This document shows, in pieces, positions 24,242-33,108 of a stretch of 55,540 nucleotides of DNA; the stretch's first letter is position 1; the number at the start of each line of letters is the position of its first letter. The notes beneath the pieces were generated by a model. It ran no database searches and was not told the DNA's origin. It was given only the letters and a program-made list of their open reading frames with translations. Origin of the DNA: UMGS1225 sp034086705. Its GTDB lineage: Bacteria; Bacillota; Clostridia; Oscillospirales; CAG-272. The position numbers and the translations under genes are program-made. The stretch spans positions 1-55,540 of the forward strand of contig JAXDZV010000039.1 in assembly GCA_034086705.1 (NCBI GenBank), written 5' to 3'.

Positions 24242-26401
24242 ATGAACCAACATGTCATTCCTGACGCATTTGCACACGGGTATTTGGCACATAAAACACT
24301 TTCACAGCATGAAAAGATTGCCTACGGATTGCTTTGTTCTGCACAAAACACTGAGATTTCCTTTTCCGATGCTGTTTTACCGATTGTGCAGTGTACACCG
24401 CCCGGCGCGGGTTGCCGCTATCATTTCGGCAATGGCATTGAAGTGTTTTATGACCTTGCAAAGCAATGCAAAGACTTTCCGGACGCAAAAGCAAAGCTTG
24501 CGCAAAATTGTGCCGAAATGACCAAAGAATACAGCTCCATGACCAATTGGCAAACCGGCTGCGGACTCAAAATTTCAACCGCCGGCGCCGGTTGGGGCGG
24601 CGGTTGGGGTGGACACGGCAACCCTGACTATGCACGGCTGCTCACACTCGGCACAACCGGCATTCGCACTTTGATTGAACAAAACAGCACAGCTCATCCG
24701 GAATCCGCCGATTTTTATCGAGGCTGTGCAATAACGATGGATGCAATTGACACGCTTGCCATGCGTGCTGCTGTGGCCGCAAAAGAAGAAGCCGCCGCGC
24801 AAGGGGATTCCGAGCGCCGCATGCAACTTCTACAGCTTTCACAAGCACTTGAGCATGCGCCGAAATATCCGGCTACAACATTTTTGCAAGGAATTGCAGC
24901 CTTTTTTCTCGTATTTACTTTTGAAGGTGTCGATTCTCCCGGTAGATTTGACCGTTATTTGGGCACCTTGTATGAACAAGAAGAGGCCTCAGTACGATAT
25001 GCGTTACTGGGCCGCCTATGGGATGCGTTTCACACGGTGCGTGCCTGGAATCTGACAATCAGCGGTTCCGATGCATTCTGGAACGACCAAACCAATACGC
25101 TCAGCTACGATATTTTGCGCATCGCCGCTGAAAAGCGGTATCAAACGCCAAATTTGACAGCACGGGTACATCGTAACACCCCACAACTTTTTTGGAAAGC
25201 AATTGCTGCAACCCTATCCACCGGTAGCGGTCTGCCAGCCATTTACTCAGATGAGGTCGTATGCCCGGCACTTGAAAAAATTGGTATCCCTTCGCAGGAC
25301 AGTCACGATTATTGCCTGAACGGTTGCAATCAAATTGAAATCATGGGCAAAGGCCATATGGGGCTGGAAGACGGCGAGGTCAATTTTGCAAAGTGTCTTG
25401 AATTTGCACTGTGGGACGGCAAGGACACTCTCAACGGCGAACAGATCAGCATCCACACAGGCGATGCAGCACGGTTTACATCTTACGATGCGGTAGAAAC
25501 AGCTTTTTTGCAACAGCTTACAGCCGTCACAGAGGCAGTAGCCGCATCCTCGAATGCGCACCAAGCAGCCATTGCTGCGTTTTCTCCCAATCCATTGCGA
25601 TCCTGCTTGACGCGGGGTTGCTTGGAAAAAGGAAAGGACTATCGCAACGGCGGACCACTGTACAATCACGGAGAAATTTTAGCGGAAGGCATTGCAGATG
25701 CCGCAGACAGTCTGCGCGCTATCCAACAAGTCGTTTTTGAAGAACACTGTGTCACAATGCAAGAATTGCTACAGGCACTTTCAGCAAATTTTGTCGGCTA
25801 TGAACCATTGCAACGTAAACTTGCAAGCTGCGAGAAATTTGGTAACGACATAGACGGAGTTGACCGAATTGCTGCACGCATCACCGCACATTTTCTGTCT
25901 ACCCTCAAACAGATACCTACATACCGCGGTGGAATTTTTACAGGCGGGTGCAGTCCTTATGACCGTGCAGCAGAAAACGGCCGGCATACCGGTGCCCTCC
26001 CGGAGGGACGGTATGCACGCGAAGCGCTGTTTGCAGACAGTATTGGTGCCGTTCCCGGACAAGACGTCAACGGTCCAACGGCTTTGTTATGTTCAGCGCT
26101 GAAATATCCGCAAGGAGAGTGCGGAAGCGGCTTTATTCTCAATCTTAAGTTTGACAAAACGCTTTTTAACTCCACACGCGGGCAGTCGGCTTTTATTGCA
26201 CTTGCAAAAACCTATCTTTTCAGCGGCGGCCAGACGCTGACAGCAACCGTTGTCAGCAAAGAAGAACTACTGGATGCGAAGGTGCATCCGGAACGGCACC
26301 GAGATCTGATCGTCCGCGTCGGCGGTTACAGCGATTATTTCACCAACTTGGAGGCAGGGCTGCAAGATAACGTCATTGCGCGGTCTGAACTTACCGTATG
26401 A
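24242..26401 (+). CDS. Glycyl radical enzyme of unknown substrate (pyruvate formate-lyase-like)
   Basis: This 719-residue protein is a member of the glycyl radical enzyme family. The C-terminal radical motif is RVGGYSDYF with the radical glycine at residue 695. The cysteine loop reads DYCLNGCNQIEIMGKGHMGLEDGEVNFAKCLEFAL, with Cys362 expected to carry the thiyl radical and a second cysteine at 358. Known dehydratases (choline trimethylamine-lyase, glycerol and propanediol dehydratases) and hydroxyphenylacetate decarboxylase have a glutamate two residues after that cysteine (GCVEP); here it is Gln364. Pyruvate formate-lyase has adjacent cysteines, also absent. A glycine/tryptophan-rich stretch (GAGWGGGWGGHGNP, about 116-129) is unusual. 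It is shorter than the 760-850 residues of characterised members. Its activating enzyme follows with an ATGA overlap. No microcompartment shell, aldehyde dehydrogenase or phosphotransacylase gene is nearby. The reaction cannot be named. Confidence 0.9.
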   Translation: MNQHVIPDAFAHGYLAHKTLSQHEKIAYGLLCSAQNTEISFSDAVLPIVQCTPPGAGCRYHFGNGIEVFYDLAKQCKDFPDAKAKLAQNCAEMTKEYSSMTNWQTGCGLKISTAGAGWGGGWGGHGNPDYARLLTLGTTGIRTLIEQNSTAHPESADFYRGCAITMDAIDTLAMRAAVAAKEEAAAQGDSERRMQLLQLSQALEHAPKYPATTFLQGIAAFFLVFTFEGVDSPGRFDRYLGTLYEQEEASVRYALLGRLWDAFHTVRAWNLTISGSDAFWNDQTNTLSYDILRIAAEKRYQTPNLTARVHRNTPQLFWKAIAATLSTGSGLPAIYSDEVVCPALEKIGIPSQDSHDYCLNGCNQIEIMGKGHMGLEDGEVNFAKCLEFALWDGKDTLNGEQISIHTGDAARFTSYDAVETAFLQQLTAVTEAVAASSNAHQAAIAAFSPNPLRSCLTRGCLEKGKDYRNGGPLYNHGEILAEGIADAADSLRAIQQVVFEEHCVTMQELLQALSANFVGYEPLQRKLASCEKFGNDIDGVDRIAARITAHFLSTLKQIPTYRGGIFTGGCSPYDRAAENGRHTGALPEGRYAREALFADSIGAVPGQDVNGPTALLCSALKYPQGECGSGFILNLKFDKTLFNSTRGQSAFIALAKTYLFSGGQTLTATVVSKEELLDAKVHPERHRDLIVRVGGYSDYFTNLEAGLQDNVIARSELTV

Positions 26402-27291
26402 AAGGACTTGTTTTCCGCATACAGCGCTTTTGTCTGCATGACGGTCCAGGCATTCGGACAACTGTTTTTCTGAAAGGCTGTCCGCTGCACTGCGTTTGGT
26501 GTCACAACCCTGAGGGGCAGGACTCCCATATACAGCTGCTCTACGATGCCGCGCGCTGCACCAGCTGCGGTGCGTGTGCGGCAGCCTGCCCCTCGAACAG
26601 CCGAACACCACAGCATTTTGCGCCGAACCGGTCGCTGTGTACCGCGTGCGGCAAATGCGTCTCCGTCTGCCCAATGCAAGCAAACAGCATTGCCGGGATG
26701 TACATGCAAGCTGAAGATGTACTCACCAGTGTGCTGCGCGATCGCAATTTTTTCCAAGCATCCGGCGGCGGCATGACCCTTTCCGGTGGCGAACCATCGG
26801 CACAAAGCTCCTTTTCACTGGAGCTACTGCGTTTGGGACGACGTGCAGAATTGGATCTTTGCATAGAAACAGCCGGATGCGGCAGTAGCGCTTTTTATGA
26901 GCAGGCTGCCGCACTCGGCTGCAGATTTCTTTTTGATTTGAAATGTATGGATCCGCAAAGACATCTCTCACTCGTCGGCATGCATCTAAAACCAATTCTG
27001 GAAAACCTGGAACGTCTTATGACACAAAAAGCACCGATTGTGCTACGGCTTCCGCTGATTCCGTCCTGTAATGACTCTGCTTTGGATACAGCGGCAATGC
27101 GAACCTTTTTATCTACGCAGCGCGGCCGCTTCGAAACCGTACAAATTCTTCCATACCATCCGTTGGGAGAGAGCAAAGCAAAAAAACTGCAACGTTTACC
27201 GATATGCGGCATTACAGCCCCCACACACGCACAAATTGAAGCATTTGCCGCCGCAATCAACCCAGGTGGCATTTCTGTTGAAATACTCTGA
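26398..27291 (+). CDS. Glycyl radical enzyme activating enzyme (radical SAM)
   Basis: This 297-residue radical SAM activase should form the glycyl radical on the enzyme encoded just upstream, by hydrogen abstraction with 5'-deoxyadenosyl radical. The radical SAM cluster ligands are Cys28, Cys32 and Cys35 in GCPLHCVWCHNPEG. An inserted ferredoxin-like domain binds two further 4Fe-4S clusters (CTSCGACAAACP and CTACGKCVSVCP), as in activases of choline lyase and glycerol dehydratase but not of pyruvate formate-lyase. SGGEPSAQ is the SAM-binding GGE motif. The start ATG overlaps the upstream stop by four bases, so the two are translationally coupled. Confidence 0.95.
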   Translation: MKGLVFRIQRFCLHDGPGIRTTVFLKGCPLHCVWCHNPEGQDSHIQLLYDAARCTSCGACAAACPSNSRTPQHFAPNRSLCTACGKCVSVCPMQANSIAGMYMQAEDVLTSVLRDRNFFQASGGGMTLSGGEPSAQSSFSLELLRLGRRAELDLCIETAGCGSSAFYEQAAALGCRFLFDLKCMDPQRHLSLVGMHLKPILENLERLMTQKAPIVLRLPLIPSCNDSALDTAAMRTFLSTQRGRFETVQILPYHPLGESKAKKLQRLPICGITAPTHAQIEAFAAAINPGGISVEIL

Positions 27292-27317
27292 TGTTGTATG
27301 TTTTAGCATCCACGCCA

Positions 27318-27348
27318 GCTGCTGTTCGGACGCGCTCCGGATAGCAGC
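27318..27348. terminator. Hairpin between the activase and MATE genes
   Basis: A 13-bp stem with two wobbles (27318-27330 with 27336-27348) around CGCGC, followed rightward by AAATTTTAT. It separates the convergent stops at 27291 and 27354. The T-tract is modest. Confidence 0.6.
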
Positions 27349-27353
27349 AAATT

Positions 27354-28688
27354 TTATAGGTTGGCGCGCTTTGATCTGGAAAGCAATATATAACATAAAA
27401 TACAAATCACGATCGAGCAAAGCGAACCGGCTGAAGAAGATAGCCCCATCGGAAGCAAAGTCTGTGGAAAAAGATGTGACATCACATACGCGCCTGGAAC
27501 TCTGACAAACACAATCGAAATCGCATTATGCAAAAAAGACAGGCCTGATTTGCCCAGTGCACAAAAATACCCACTGAAGCAAAAGTGAACCCCTGCCAGC
27601 AGCACATCAAAAGCATATCCGTGCAAATATGCACTACCGGCCACCGCCGTGGCAGCGTCTGTGGTAAACAACCCTACTGCCTGCAGTGCCGCAAATTGCA
27701 TTAGCAAGACTGCCAGCGTTCCATATAAAACGCCTATTGCAATAGCGTACCACATGGTTTGCTTTGCACGCTGAAATTTTCCTGCGCCGATATTCTGTGC
27801 ACTGAGTGCAGAAACAGTACAAAGTAAAGTGGAGGGAAGCAAGAATAAAAAACCGATAATCTTTTCTACAATACCTACAGCTGCAGCATCTGTAAGACCG
27901 CGTCGATTAGCAATCACCGTAATCAGAATAAACGAAACTTGTATAAACCCATCCTGCAGAGCCACCGGCGCACCGATACCGAAAATACCACCCATAATCG
28001 ATCGATTCGGGTGAAAATCTTTTTTTTGCAGCTGCACAATGCGTCGTGCACGTATGATACAAACTGCAAAAAGCACGCTAATCGCCTGTGAAATTGTCGT
28101 GCTGAAAGCCGCGCCCGCCGCACCAAGCCGCATCCCGCCAATCAACCAATAGTCAAGCCCGATATTACAAACACAGGCAACCGCAATGAAGGCAAGCGGG
28201 CTTTTGCTGTCTCCCAATCCGCGAAAAATTGAACTGATGATATTATAGGCTGTGATAAAGGGAATACCCGCAAAACAAATTCGTAGATAAGCCACCGCTT
28301 GCTCTACAGCCTCTTCCGGTGTGCTCATCAGCGCAACAATCGGCCTGACCAGTAAAATAAGCAAAAGTGTCAAAGCCAGGCTAAGACCTGCAAACAAAAT
28401 TGCCGTGTTGCCGATACGTGCTCTCACGGCGCTATGATCCTGCTTACCGACCGCCTGCGCAATCAACACTGTTGAGCCCATCGCTAAGCCAACAATCATC
28501 ACAGTCAACATGTGCATCACCTGTGAACCGATAGAAACAGCCGTCGTTGCCGCTACATCCTCATACTGCCCAACAATAAATAAATCCGCAAGCCCATACA
28601 GCGTTTGTAAAAAATAGGACAGCAGAAATGGAAGCGCAAACCGAGTCAAACGCGCCAATACACTGCCGCGTGTCAAATCATTTTGCAT
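27354..28688 (-). CDS. MATE family efflux transporter
   Basis: This 444-residue polytopic protein has about twelve hydrophobic segments in two repeated halves and the MATE features LPFLLSYFLQTLYGLADLFIVGQY at the start and GMRLGAAGAAFSTTISQ in mid-protein. MATE proteins export cationic drugs or metabolites with Na+ or H+ entry. The ATG at 28688 is preferred, with GAAGGTG nine bases upstream; a GTG at 28700 would abut the binding site. It is convergent with the glycyl radical operon and lies downstream of the binding-protein terminator, so it is probably transcribed from its own unseen promoter in the short gap. Substrate unknown. Confidence 0.92.
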   Translation of the reverse strand: MQNDLTRGSVLARLTRFALPFLLSYFLQTLYGLADLFIVGQYEDVAATTAVSIGSQVMHMLTVMIVGLAMGSTVLIAQAVGKQDHSAVRARIGNTAILFAGLSLALTLLLILLVRPIVALMSTPEEAVEQAVAYLRICFAGIPFITAYNIISSIFRGLGDSKSPLAFIAVACVCNIGLDYWLIGGMRLGAAGAAFSTTISQAISVLFAVCIIRARRIVQLQKKDFHPNRSIMGGIFGIGAPVALQDGFIQVSFILITVIANRRGLTDAAAVGIVEKIIGFLFLLPSTLLCTVSALSAQNIGAGKFQRAKQTMWYAIAIGVLYGTLAVLLMQFAALQAVGLFTTDAATAVAGSAYLHGYAFDVLLAGVHFCFSGYFCALGKSGLSFLHNAISIVFVRVPGAYVMSHLFPQTLLPMGLSSSAGSLCSIVICILCYILLSRSKRANL

Positions 28689-28730
28689 TTGGTGACACAC
28701 CTTCTTTTCAGATTATGATCACACCAAAAG

Positions 28731-28767
28731 AAACAGCAGAGTCATGTACCACATGACTCTGCTGTTT
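28731..28767 (-). terminator. Terminator of the solute-binding protein gene
   Basis: A perfect 17-bp stem (28731-28747 with 28751-28767; AAACAGCAGAGTCATGT and complement) around a three-base loop. Leftward it is followed by CTTTTGG, rightward by TTG. It lies 37 bases after the stop at 28805. Confidence 0.8.
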
Positions 28768-28804
28768 TTGAAGTAATTTGCCGCATTACGATATGTTCGT
28801 ACGG

Positions 28805-30313
28805 TTAATCCACCTCATACTGTTCGAACATCTTCTGCATTGCCGTCTGAATACGAGCCTTCTGAGATTGATAGAAAGAAGCAATATTTGCATTGCCACT
28901 GTTATACATCTGCATCAAATTGTCTGTAAAGCCACCCCAGTTGCAAATCAAACCGAAATCATATGCGTGTGTATCGTAAATCAAATCCAACATTCTGTCG
29001 GATTCCTCGTCACGCGTCAGATTTCCTTCCAGAAGCTTATCATAGAAAGCAGGCGTAATTGTATACATAGACTCGTAGCTCAAAGCCTCCAGAACATATC
29101 CTGTGCTTTCAAGATCGGTATTGGCAATCGGCACGCAAAGGAAAGTCGTTCCATATTCGTGTACCGGGGAGATATACTCCGCCTGTGCGGTGTCGTATTT
29201 CGGGAACGGAATAATTCCGAATGAGAAATCAAACGGTGTTTCACGCAACATCAAAATCGAAGCCATGTAATCTGCCATAAACAGAAGTCTGTCTTCCGTC
29301 AGCATCGTGGAACGGGCATCTCTGAGATTCGTCTTCAAATGCCAGTTAAAAGACCAATTCGCACGCGTCATATCAGTTAAATCTTTCCAAAATCCGTATG
29401 CCTTATCACCGCCGAAAGATTCGCGCATCGGCACTTCAGGATCCGAAGTAACGGTACCCAGCTTGATCCCTGCGGCGTTCAAAAAGCCGACGTAGGAACA
29501 CTGCGGGTAGCTCAAACCGTATGCATCGTTTGCGTCGTACTTTGTGTTACCATCCAAGTCGTTTCCAACAAAGGATGCCATAGTGACCATTTTATCAAAA
29601 GTCCACTCGCCATCGTCTACAATGTCATACAACGATTTGCCGTCAGCCCCGAAAGCAGCTTCGTTGATATACTTGTCGTACATTTCCTTATTGTACACAA
29701 TCGCATAGGTTGCGCGTTTATTGTTGATACCATAGTCACCGACAAGGAAGTAGAGTCTGCCGTTCAAAGTGCATTCACTGACCATCTTTTGATCCCACCA
29801 CTCATTTGTCGGATCAATAGAACTAATTTCGTTTACATCTGCAAGATATCCTGTCAGAGCTAAATTGACACAGTCCGCAGCACGCGTAGAAATAGCCTGA
29901 AACGCACCATCGTTACTGTCCAAACTGTTCTTAATCATTGCATATGCACCGTCTTGCGAAGATTCAAGGCCGTATGGCTTACCCATATCGATACCGTAAG
30001 TCTCGCTCAGCGTCAGATTTCTGGAAATAATCGCGTCGTAAATCGGATCGCCCGCCGCACTGCTGTTTTCCTCTCTCCAAAAATCATCGCCGTCATTCCA
30101 TCCCTCGGATGCACAACAAATCGTAAAAGTCTCACCGCCGTAATTAAAACTGCTCGGAATGCCGGAAGGTACTTTGTCGCTCGGTGTATTCGTTTGAGAA
30201 GATGTTACCTCTCCGGGCTTTGTATCGTCCTTACAGGAAGCAAGCACAAACGGAACCAAAAGCAACAGCACAAAAAGTACCGCCAACACTCTGGTCATTT
30301 TTCTTTTTTTCAT
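28805..30313 (-). CDS. ABC transporter sugar-type solute-binding lipoprotein (orphan)
   Basis: This 502-residue extracellular binding protein of the family-1 (carbohydrate) type begins with a lipoprotein signal: basic MKKRKMTR, hydrophobic core, and lipobox LASC with Cys27. A Lys/Asp/Thr/Ser-rich linker follows. The mature part has the pattern of large clostridial sugar-binding proteins (NYGGETFTICC, YDIVDDGEWTFDKMVTMAS, AYGLSYPQ). The start at 30313 fits the signal peptide; the GGGAG site is about 14 bases upstream, rather far, and an in-frame ATG at 30340 precedes it. No permease or ATPase gene lies on either side, and a terminator follows directly, so it must use transport parts encoded elsewhere. 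Confidence 0.9.
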   Translation of the reverse strand: MKKRKMTRVLAVLFVLLLLVPFVLASCKDDTKPGEVTSSQTNTPSDKVPSGIPSSFNYGGETFTICCASEGWNDGDDFWREENSSAAGDPIYDAIISRNLTLSETYGIDMGKPYGLESSQDGAYAMIKNSLDSNDGAFQAISTRAADCVNLALTGYLADVNEISSIDPTNEWWDQKMVSECTLNGRLYFLVGDYGINNKRATYAIVYNKEMYDKYINEAAFGADGKSLYDIVDDGEWTFDKMVTMASFVGNDLDGNTKYDANDAYGLSYPQCSYVGFLNAAGIKLGTVTSDPEVPMRESFGGDKAYGFWKDLTDMTRANWSFNWHLKTNLRDARSTMLTEDRLLFMADYMASILMLRETPFDFSFGIIPFPKYDTAQAEYISPVHEYGTTFLCVPIANTDLESTGYVLEALSYESMYTITPAFYDKLLEGNLTRDEESDRMLDLIYDTHAYDFGLICNWGGFTDNLMQMYNSGNANIASFYQSQKARIQTAMQKMFEQYEVD

Positions 30314-30361
30314 AATAGTTGGTATTTCTCCCTTCTGCATAGCACATGACTTTCGACTATC

Positions 30362-30391
30362 ATATTAGCATAATCTCGACAGAATTGTCAA
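30362..30391 (-). promoter_or_regulatory. Promoter of the solute-binding protein gene
   Basis: Reading leftward: TTGACA (30386-30391), 18-base spacer, TAATAT (30362-30367) preceded by TATGC. The -35 overlaps an imperfect inverted repeat (GACA-ATTC-TGTC), a possible repressor site. Confidence 0.7.
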
Positions 30392-30536
30392 TACGCTTTT
30401 GTAAAAAAGGCACAACTTTCCTGCTTTTTTCGCGCTATTTCGGCAGAATACGCCGTGCCTTGTCTTGCTTGCGGCATATGCTTTCTTAACGAATTGTAAA
30501 TTTCCCGGCGAACCGGTAGCGCACAAAAAGTGATTG

Positions 30537-30545
30537 TGCTATAAT
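30537..30545 (+). promoter_or_regulatory. Extended -10 promoter of lon
   Basis: TGCTATAAT (30537-30545) is a perfect -10 with the TGn extension; no good -35 is seen 17 bases upstream. No CtsR or CIRCE operator is visible, so heat-shock control is not evident. Confidence 0.6.
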
Positions 30546-30608
30546 GATATGAATGGATATACCCTTTTCAGAAGTGTTATTTCTGTCAATACAAAGAAAG
30601 GTAATCAT

Positions 30609-33095
30609 ATGACCGCATATAACGAAACCGCAGCATGCACTGCTATCTGCATTCCTACAAAAATTCCAACCGTTTTTCCGGACAGCACCGTAAGTCTTGA
30701 GATCGACCAAAAGGAGCTCTTTACCGCCTGTAAGAATGCTTTTCGACACGAAAAGATGCTTTTTTGCACTGCCAAACGTCCTGACTGTGATGTAGTCCGC
30801 ACGCCGAAAGACCTGTACGAAACCGGCTGCCTGGCCCGAGTTGAGCAGATCATTATGCGCGCAGACAACTGTATGCATCTGCTGCTGCGCGGAGAAAGCC
30901 GGGCACACGCGCTTCGCTTCCTGAAAAAAAGTGAAGGAGCGTTTTATGTCACGGCACTGCCATTCTCTCCCGCTCCAGTAACAGACGTTACCGCAGAAGC
31001 CGCACTGTTGCGCGAAATGCAGCAGCTGCTCCGGCGGTACGCAGCCGCTATTCCGGGGCTTGCTTCCGAAGAGTTGTTGAGCGAAGCAGCAAAATTACAG
31101 CAGGCTACTGCCATGGCAGATTTTGTAGCTATGCACGTTCTGCAGGACCCTGTCCGCAAGCAAGCACTGCTGGAACAGGCAGATCCGTTGGAACGACTTC
31201 GTATGGCCGCCTCTTTCCTTTTGGGCGACACGGAAATTTTGGAGCTGCAGCAGACCATTCATAAAAAAGTAAAAGAACAAGTCGAACGGAGTCAAAAAGA
31301 CTTCTTTTTGCGCGAACAACTGCGTGTTATTCAAAATGAACTCGGCCGTCCCGCCGGCGCAGAAGGGGATGACGATGCAGACTATTATGAAGAGGGCGAC
31401 ACAGACGACCTGGCAGAATACCAGGCACGCATTGAAGCTCTTGCACCGTTGACAACCGAAGAAGTCACTACTAAGCTGCAAAAAGAACTGCGGCGTCTGG
31501 CAAAGATGCCATTTGGCAGTGCAGAAAGCAGTGTGTTGCGAAATTATTTGGATGTTTGTTTGGAATATCCCTTCGGCAAGAAAACCGAAGACCGCATTGA
31601 TATTTCCGTAGCGCAGCGGATTTTAGACCGAGATCACGACGGCTTGCAAAAAGTCAAACAGCGCATTTTGGAATACCTGGCTGTGAAACAACAAAGCCCC
31701 GAGTTAAACGGTCAAATTCTCTGTTTGGTTGGCCCGCCTGGCGTTGGAAAAAGCTCTGTGGCTGCCTCCATTGCAACGGCAATGAACCGTAAATTTGTAC
31801 GTGTGGCACTGGGGGGCATTCGAGACGAGGCAGATATTCGCGGACATAGAAAAACCTATGTTGGCTCTATGCCCGGCAGAATTGTCAGCGCGATTTCGCA
31901 AAGCGGTGTCACAAACCCTCTGATCTTGCTTGATGAGCTTGACAAGCTCACTCGCGATGCTCACGGTGACCCTTCTTCCGCTTTGCTGGAAGTGCTTGAT
32001 CCGGAACAAAATCGCTCTTTCCGTGATCACTTTATGGAAATCCCCATAGATTTGTCGGATTGTGTGTTCATCGCCACGGCAAATACACTGGAAACAATTC
32101 CCACACCGCTGCTTGACCGTGTTGAAATTATCGAGCTCTCTTCCTACTCTAAAGAAGAAAAGCTGAAAATATTGCGGCATCATCTGCTTCCAAAGCAACT
32201 CCGCCGCCACGGCCTTACACCAAAGAGCATCCATCTAACAGACGGTGCCGCAGTAACCCTGATTGAAAAATACACAAGAGAGAGCGGTGTGAGAAATCTG
32301 GAGCGCGAACTTTGCGCTTTGCTGCGCAAATGTTCCATGGAGCTTCTGCAAACAAATGTCGCCCCCATCCGCCTCACCTCCAAAAAAGTAACAGAGTTGC
32401 TGGGAAAACCGAAAATATTGCCACAAGAGATTTCCGCGCAGGATGAAATCGGCGAGGTCAACGGTCTTGCATGGACTGAAAGCGGCGGCGACATGCTAAA
32501 AATTGAAGTGCTTGCCCTACCCGGGAACGGGAAGCTGGAACTAACCGGCTCTTTGGGAGACGTCATGAAGGAGTCTGCAAAGGCAGCCGTAAGTTATGTA
32601 CGCGCACATGCGGAAGAACTCGGTATTGCACCGGATTTTGTACAAAAGACGGACCTTCATATTCACGTACCGGAAGGAGCCATTCCCAAGGACGGTCCCT
32701 CTGCCGGTGTCACCATGATCACTGCATTGGCCAGCGAGCTGTCCGGCAGAGCTGTCCGGCGCGACATTGCCATGACCGGCGAAATCACATTGCGTGGTAA
32801 AGTGTTGCCCATCGGCGGTCTACGAGAAAAGACAATGGCAGCCGCGCGTGCAGGCATACATACAGTTCTTTTTCCGGAAAAGAACATACCCGATCTTTCA
32901 GAATTAGATCCCAATGTACGCAGTCATTTGAATCTGATTCCGGTCAAAACAGCAGATGAGGTGCTCAAAATTGCACTGACCCCTAAAAAAGAGATGAAAA
33001 AAAGCACCTGCAAAGCACTACACAGCCGGGCGTCACGCTTATCCGCACAGGAATGCAACGATGTGTCGCTGCGCCGTCAGGCAGATGCGCAATGA
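30609..33095 (+). CDS. lon: ATP-dependent protease Lon
   Basis: Lon (828 residues) degrades damaged and regulatory proteins in the cytoplasm. It has the N-terminal substrate-binding domain (1-200), coiled-coil region with an acidic insert (about 255-280, GDDDADYYEEGDTDD), the AAA+ module with Walker A GPPGVGKSS and Walker B LILLDELDK, and the C-terminal serine-lysine protease with Ser698 (KDGPSAG) and Lys741 (LREKT), spaced as in E. coli Lon. The last 30 residues (KKSTCKALHSR...) are an extra basic tail beyond the usual end. The ATG at 30609 has AAAGG seven bases upstream; an upstream in-frame reading from 30534 overlaps the promoter. engB follows closely. Confidence 0.96.
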   Translation: MTAYNETAACTAICIPTKIPTVFPDSTVSLEIDQKELFTACKNAFRHEKMLFCTAKRPDCDVVRTPKDLYETGCLARVEQIIMRADNCMHLLLRGESRAHALRFLKKSEGAFYVTALPFSPAPVTDVTAEAALLREMQQLLRRYAAAIPGLASEELLSEAAKLQQATAMADFVAMHVLQDPVRKQALLEQADPLERLRMAASFLLGDTEILELQQTIHKKVKEQVERSQKDFFLREQLRVIQNELGRPAGAEGDDDADYYEEGDTDDLAEYQARIEALAPLTTEEVTTKLQKELRRLAKMPFGSAESSVLRNYLDVCLEYPFGKKTEDRIDISVAQRILDRDHDGLQKVKQRILEYLAVKQQSPELNGQILCLVGPPGVGKSSVAASIATAMNRKFVRVALGGIRDEADIRGHRKTYVGSMPGRIVSAISQSGVTNPLILLDELDKLTRDAHGDPSSALLEVLDPEQNRSFRDHFMEIPIDLSDCVFIATANTLETIPTPLLDRVEIIELSSYSKEEKLKILRHHLLPKQLRRHGLTPKSIHLTDGAAVTLIEKYTRESGVRNLERELCALLRKCSMELLQTNVAPIRLTSKKVTELLGKPKILPQEISAQDEIGEVNGLAWTESGGDMLKIEVLALPGNGKLELTGSLGDVMKESAKAAVSYVRAHAEELGIAPDFVQKTDLHIHVPEGAIPKDGPSAGVTMITALASELSGRAVRRDIAMTGEITLRGKVLPIGGLREKTMAAARAGIHTVLFPEKNIPDLSELDPNVRSHLNLIPVKTADEVLKIALTPKKEMKKSTCKALHSRASRLSAQECNDVSLRRQADAQ

Positions 33096-33108
33096 AGGGG
33101 AAAACACC

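Noticed and set aside
24242..26401. Annotation of the glycyl radical enzyme as pyruvate formate-lyase or choline trimethylamine-lyase
   Set aside because: It lacks the adjacent cysteines of the first and the GCVEP glutamate of the second, and no matching microcompartment or pathway genes lie nearby.
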